Source of the DNA: Thermoplasmata archaeon
GTDB lineage: Archaea; Thermoplasmatota; Thermoplasmata; Lutacidiplasmatales; UBA184
Length of the DNA stretch: 14,589 nt
Assembly (NCBI GenBank): GCA_030044475.1
Contig: JASHVP010000197.1
Coordinates: 1 to 14,589, forward strand
Direction of reading: 5' to 3'
Position 1 is the stretch's first letter, and each line of letters begins with the position of its first letter. The notes below the pieces were generated by a model, which made no database searches, had not been told where the DNA came from, and was given only the letters and a program-made list of their open reading frames with translations. Shown here piece after piece: positions 13,504-14,589 of the stretch. The translations under genes were made by a program, and so were the position numbers.

Positions 13504-14553
13504 GTGTCGCGGCCGACGCGCGCCTCTCGGTCGGCCACGTACGAGGCGCCCCCGAACATCGCGCTCGTCAAGTACTGGGGCGTCCGGGACCCGACCCGGG
13601 CCCTCCCGTTCAACTCGTCCCTCTCCGTGACGCTCGAGCGGTTCCGCTCGCGCACGACGGTGCGATTCGACCCGGCGCTTCGGGACGACGTCGTCGACCT
13701 GAACGGGGCTCCCGCGACCGGCGGGCCTCGGGACGGAGTGGTCCGATTCCTCGACCGGGTTCGGGACGCGAGCGGCGTCCCGGACCGAGCGTCCGTGGCC
13801 TCGGCCAACAACTTCCCGACGGCGAGCGGCCTCGCGTCGAGCGCGAGCGGGTTCGCGGCCCTCGCCGGGGCGGCCAGCGCGGCCGCCGGGTGGCGGCTCT
13901 CTCCCCGAGCCCTGTCGCAGCTCGCTCGGTTCGGCTCGGGGAGCGCCTCGCGCTCGATCTTCGGCGGGTTCGTGGAGTGGCGGGCGGGCACGCGGTCCGA
14001 CGGCTCCGACTGCTACGCGCGGCCGGTCTTCCCGCCCGACCACTGGCCCGAACTCCGCGACGTCGTCGTCTTCGTCGCCCACGCGCCGACGAAGGAGGTT
14101 CGCTCCGCGGACGCGATGCAGACGACCGTCCGGACGAGCACGGAGTATCCGCGGCGCCTCCGGGAGATCCCGGCGCGCCTGCGCGCGATGGAGCGGGCGA
14201 TCGGGGCGCGGGACGCGCCCCGGCTGTTCCCCCTGATCATGGAGGAGTGCGACAGCTTCCGCTCCGTCTGCGAGACCTCGCGACCGTCGCTCGACTACCT
14301 GACCGCCACCTCCCGGGCGGTCCTCGCGGAGGTGCGCGCCGCCAACCGCGAGGCCGACCGGCCGGTCGCCGCCTACACCCACGACGCCGGCGCCCACGTG
14401 CACGTCTTCACGCTCGCCCGCCACCTGCCGTCCGTCCGCCGGCGGCTCGCGCGGGTGGCGGGCGTCGACCGGACCCTCGTCGTCCGGCCCGGACCCGGAG
14501 CCCACCCGGTGGGGGGGACGGCGCCCCCGCGCCCTCCGCGGCGGTCGCGGTGA
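13504..14553 (+). CDS. Diphosphomevalonate decarboxylase family enzyme (MVD, or mevalonate-3,5-bisphosphate decarboxylase)
   Basis: 349 residues from the GTG at 13504. GHMP-kinase fold with decarboxylase landmarks: PNIALVKYWGVRD (17-29, catalytic-type Lys23), NNFPTASGLASSASGFAAL (phosphate loop region, 102-120), GSGSASRSIFGGFVEW (Arg150) and AYTHDAGAHVHVF (Asp294). Presence of the Asp-Lys-Arg set argues for an active decarboxylase and against mevalonate 3-kinase, a Thermoplasma paralogue lacking it. It would produce an isopentenyl precursor of archaeal lipids, either isopentenyl diphosphate (classical route) or isopentenyl phosphate (Thermoplasma route through mevalonate 3,5-bisphosphate); the sequence alone does not decide. 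An in-frame GTG at 13468 is rejected because it precedes the promoter element. The C-terminus is a Pro/Arg-rich tail. Confidence 0.88.
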   Translation: MSRPTRASRSATYEAPPNIALVKYWGVRDPTRALPFNSSLSVTLERFRSRTTVRFDPALRDDVVDLNGAPATGGPRDGVVRFLDRVRDASGVPDRASVASANNFPTASGLASSASGFAALAGAASAAAGWRLSPRALSQLARFGSGSASRSIFGGFVEWRAGTRSDGSDCYARPVFPPDHWPELRDVVVFVAHAPTKEVRSADAMQTTVRTSTEYPRRLREIPARLRAMERAIGARDAPRLFPLIMEECDSFRSVCETSRPSLDYLTATSRAVLAEVRAANREADRPVAAYTHDAGAHVHVFTLARHLPSVRRRLARVAGVDRTLVVRPGPGAHPVGGTAPPRPPRRSR

Positions 14554-14589
14554 CCTCGGGGGGTCGGACGGTGGCGGCCCGGCCGGAGC
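14550..14589 (+). CDS. Possible start of a further gene (runs off the window)
   Basis: A GTG overlaps the stop of the decarboxylase gene as GTGA, and the frame stays open for the 13 codons to the right edge (VTSGGRTVAARPE). Such overlaps are how genes in this window's operons are joined, and mevalonate-pathway genes often cluster. Too short to identify; it could equally be chance. Confidence 0.25.
   Translation, partial: MTSGGRTVAARPE

Noticed and set aside
13300..14505. Minus-strand 401-codon frame opposite the decarboxylase gene
   Set aside because: Arg/Gly-rich shadow; it continues into the thioesterase gene in the wrong frame.

Overview
The window looks like chromosomal DNA from a GC-rich archaeon, most likely a member of the Thermoplasmatota. 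The archaeal markers are RNA polymerase subunit K (Rpo6), a DUF357 protein, a translin-family protein, a transketolase split into two genes, a tricorn-factor-like M1 aminopeptidase, a mevalonate-pathway decarboxylase, and TATA-like elements about 25-30 nt upstream of start codons (leaderless transcripts). A 5S rRNA gene standing alone, away from 16S and 23S, fits Thermoplasmata best. The lineage is an inference; no 16S gene is present.

Positions 1-4627 are an accessory region. Sampled 60-base lines there are mostly about 55-62% GC, against about 75-78% in sampled lines of the right-hand part. It begins with the C-terminal part of an IS4-family transposase cut by the window edge, then a C-terminal remnant of a second, different transposase. 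Next comes a small ribbon-helix-helix regulator on the minus strand, facing away from a plus-strand series: a two-helix membrane protein (1672-1944), a ubiquitin-like protein ending GGGV (1955-2218), an E2-like protein (2199-2726), a JAB/JAMM isopeptidase (2731-3237) and an E1-like ThiF enzyme (3260-4627). The order Ubl-E2-JAB-E1 is that of the bacterial Bil (BilABCD) antiviral ubiquitin-like conjugation operons. This is the outstanding content of the window: an apparently complete protein-conjugation and deconjugation system in an archaeal genome, beside mobile elements, with its own candidate regulator and operator.

Positions 4735-14589 are housekeeping. rpoK (plus) converges on a six-gene minus-strand operon: transketolase N half, transketolase C half, transaldolase, DUF357, translin and MTA phosphorylase. 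The genes overlap or nearly touch, which links the non-oxidative pentose phosphate route to nucleoside and methylthioadenosine salvage. Upstream on the same strand are endonuclease IV and the 5S rRNA gene. Divergent from the 5S is an M1 aminopeptidase, which converges on a PaaI-type thioesterase. The thioesterase and a diphosphomevalonate-decarboxylase-family gene diverge from one shared AT-rich promoter element. A further gene may start at the right edge.

No tRNA, CRISPR array or origin was recognised. Most long opposite-strand frames in the right half are GC-driven shadows of the genes listed.
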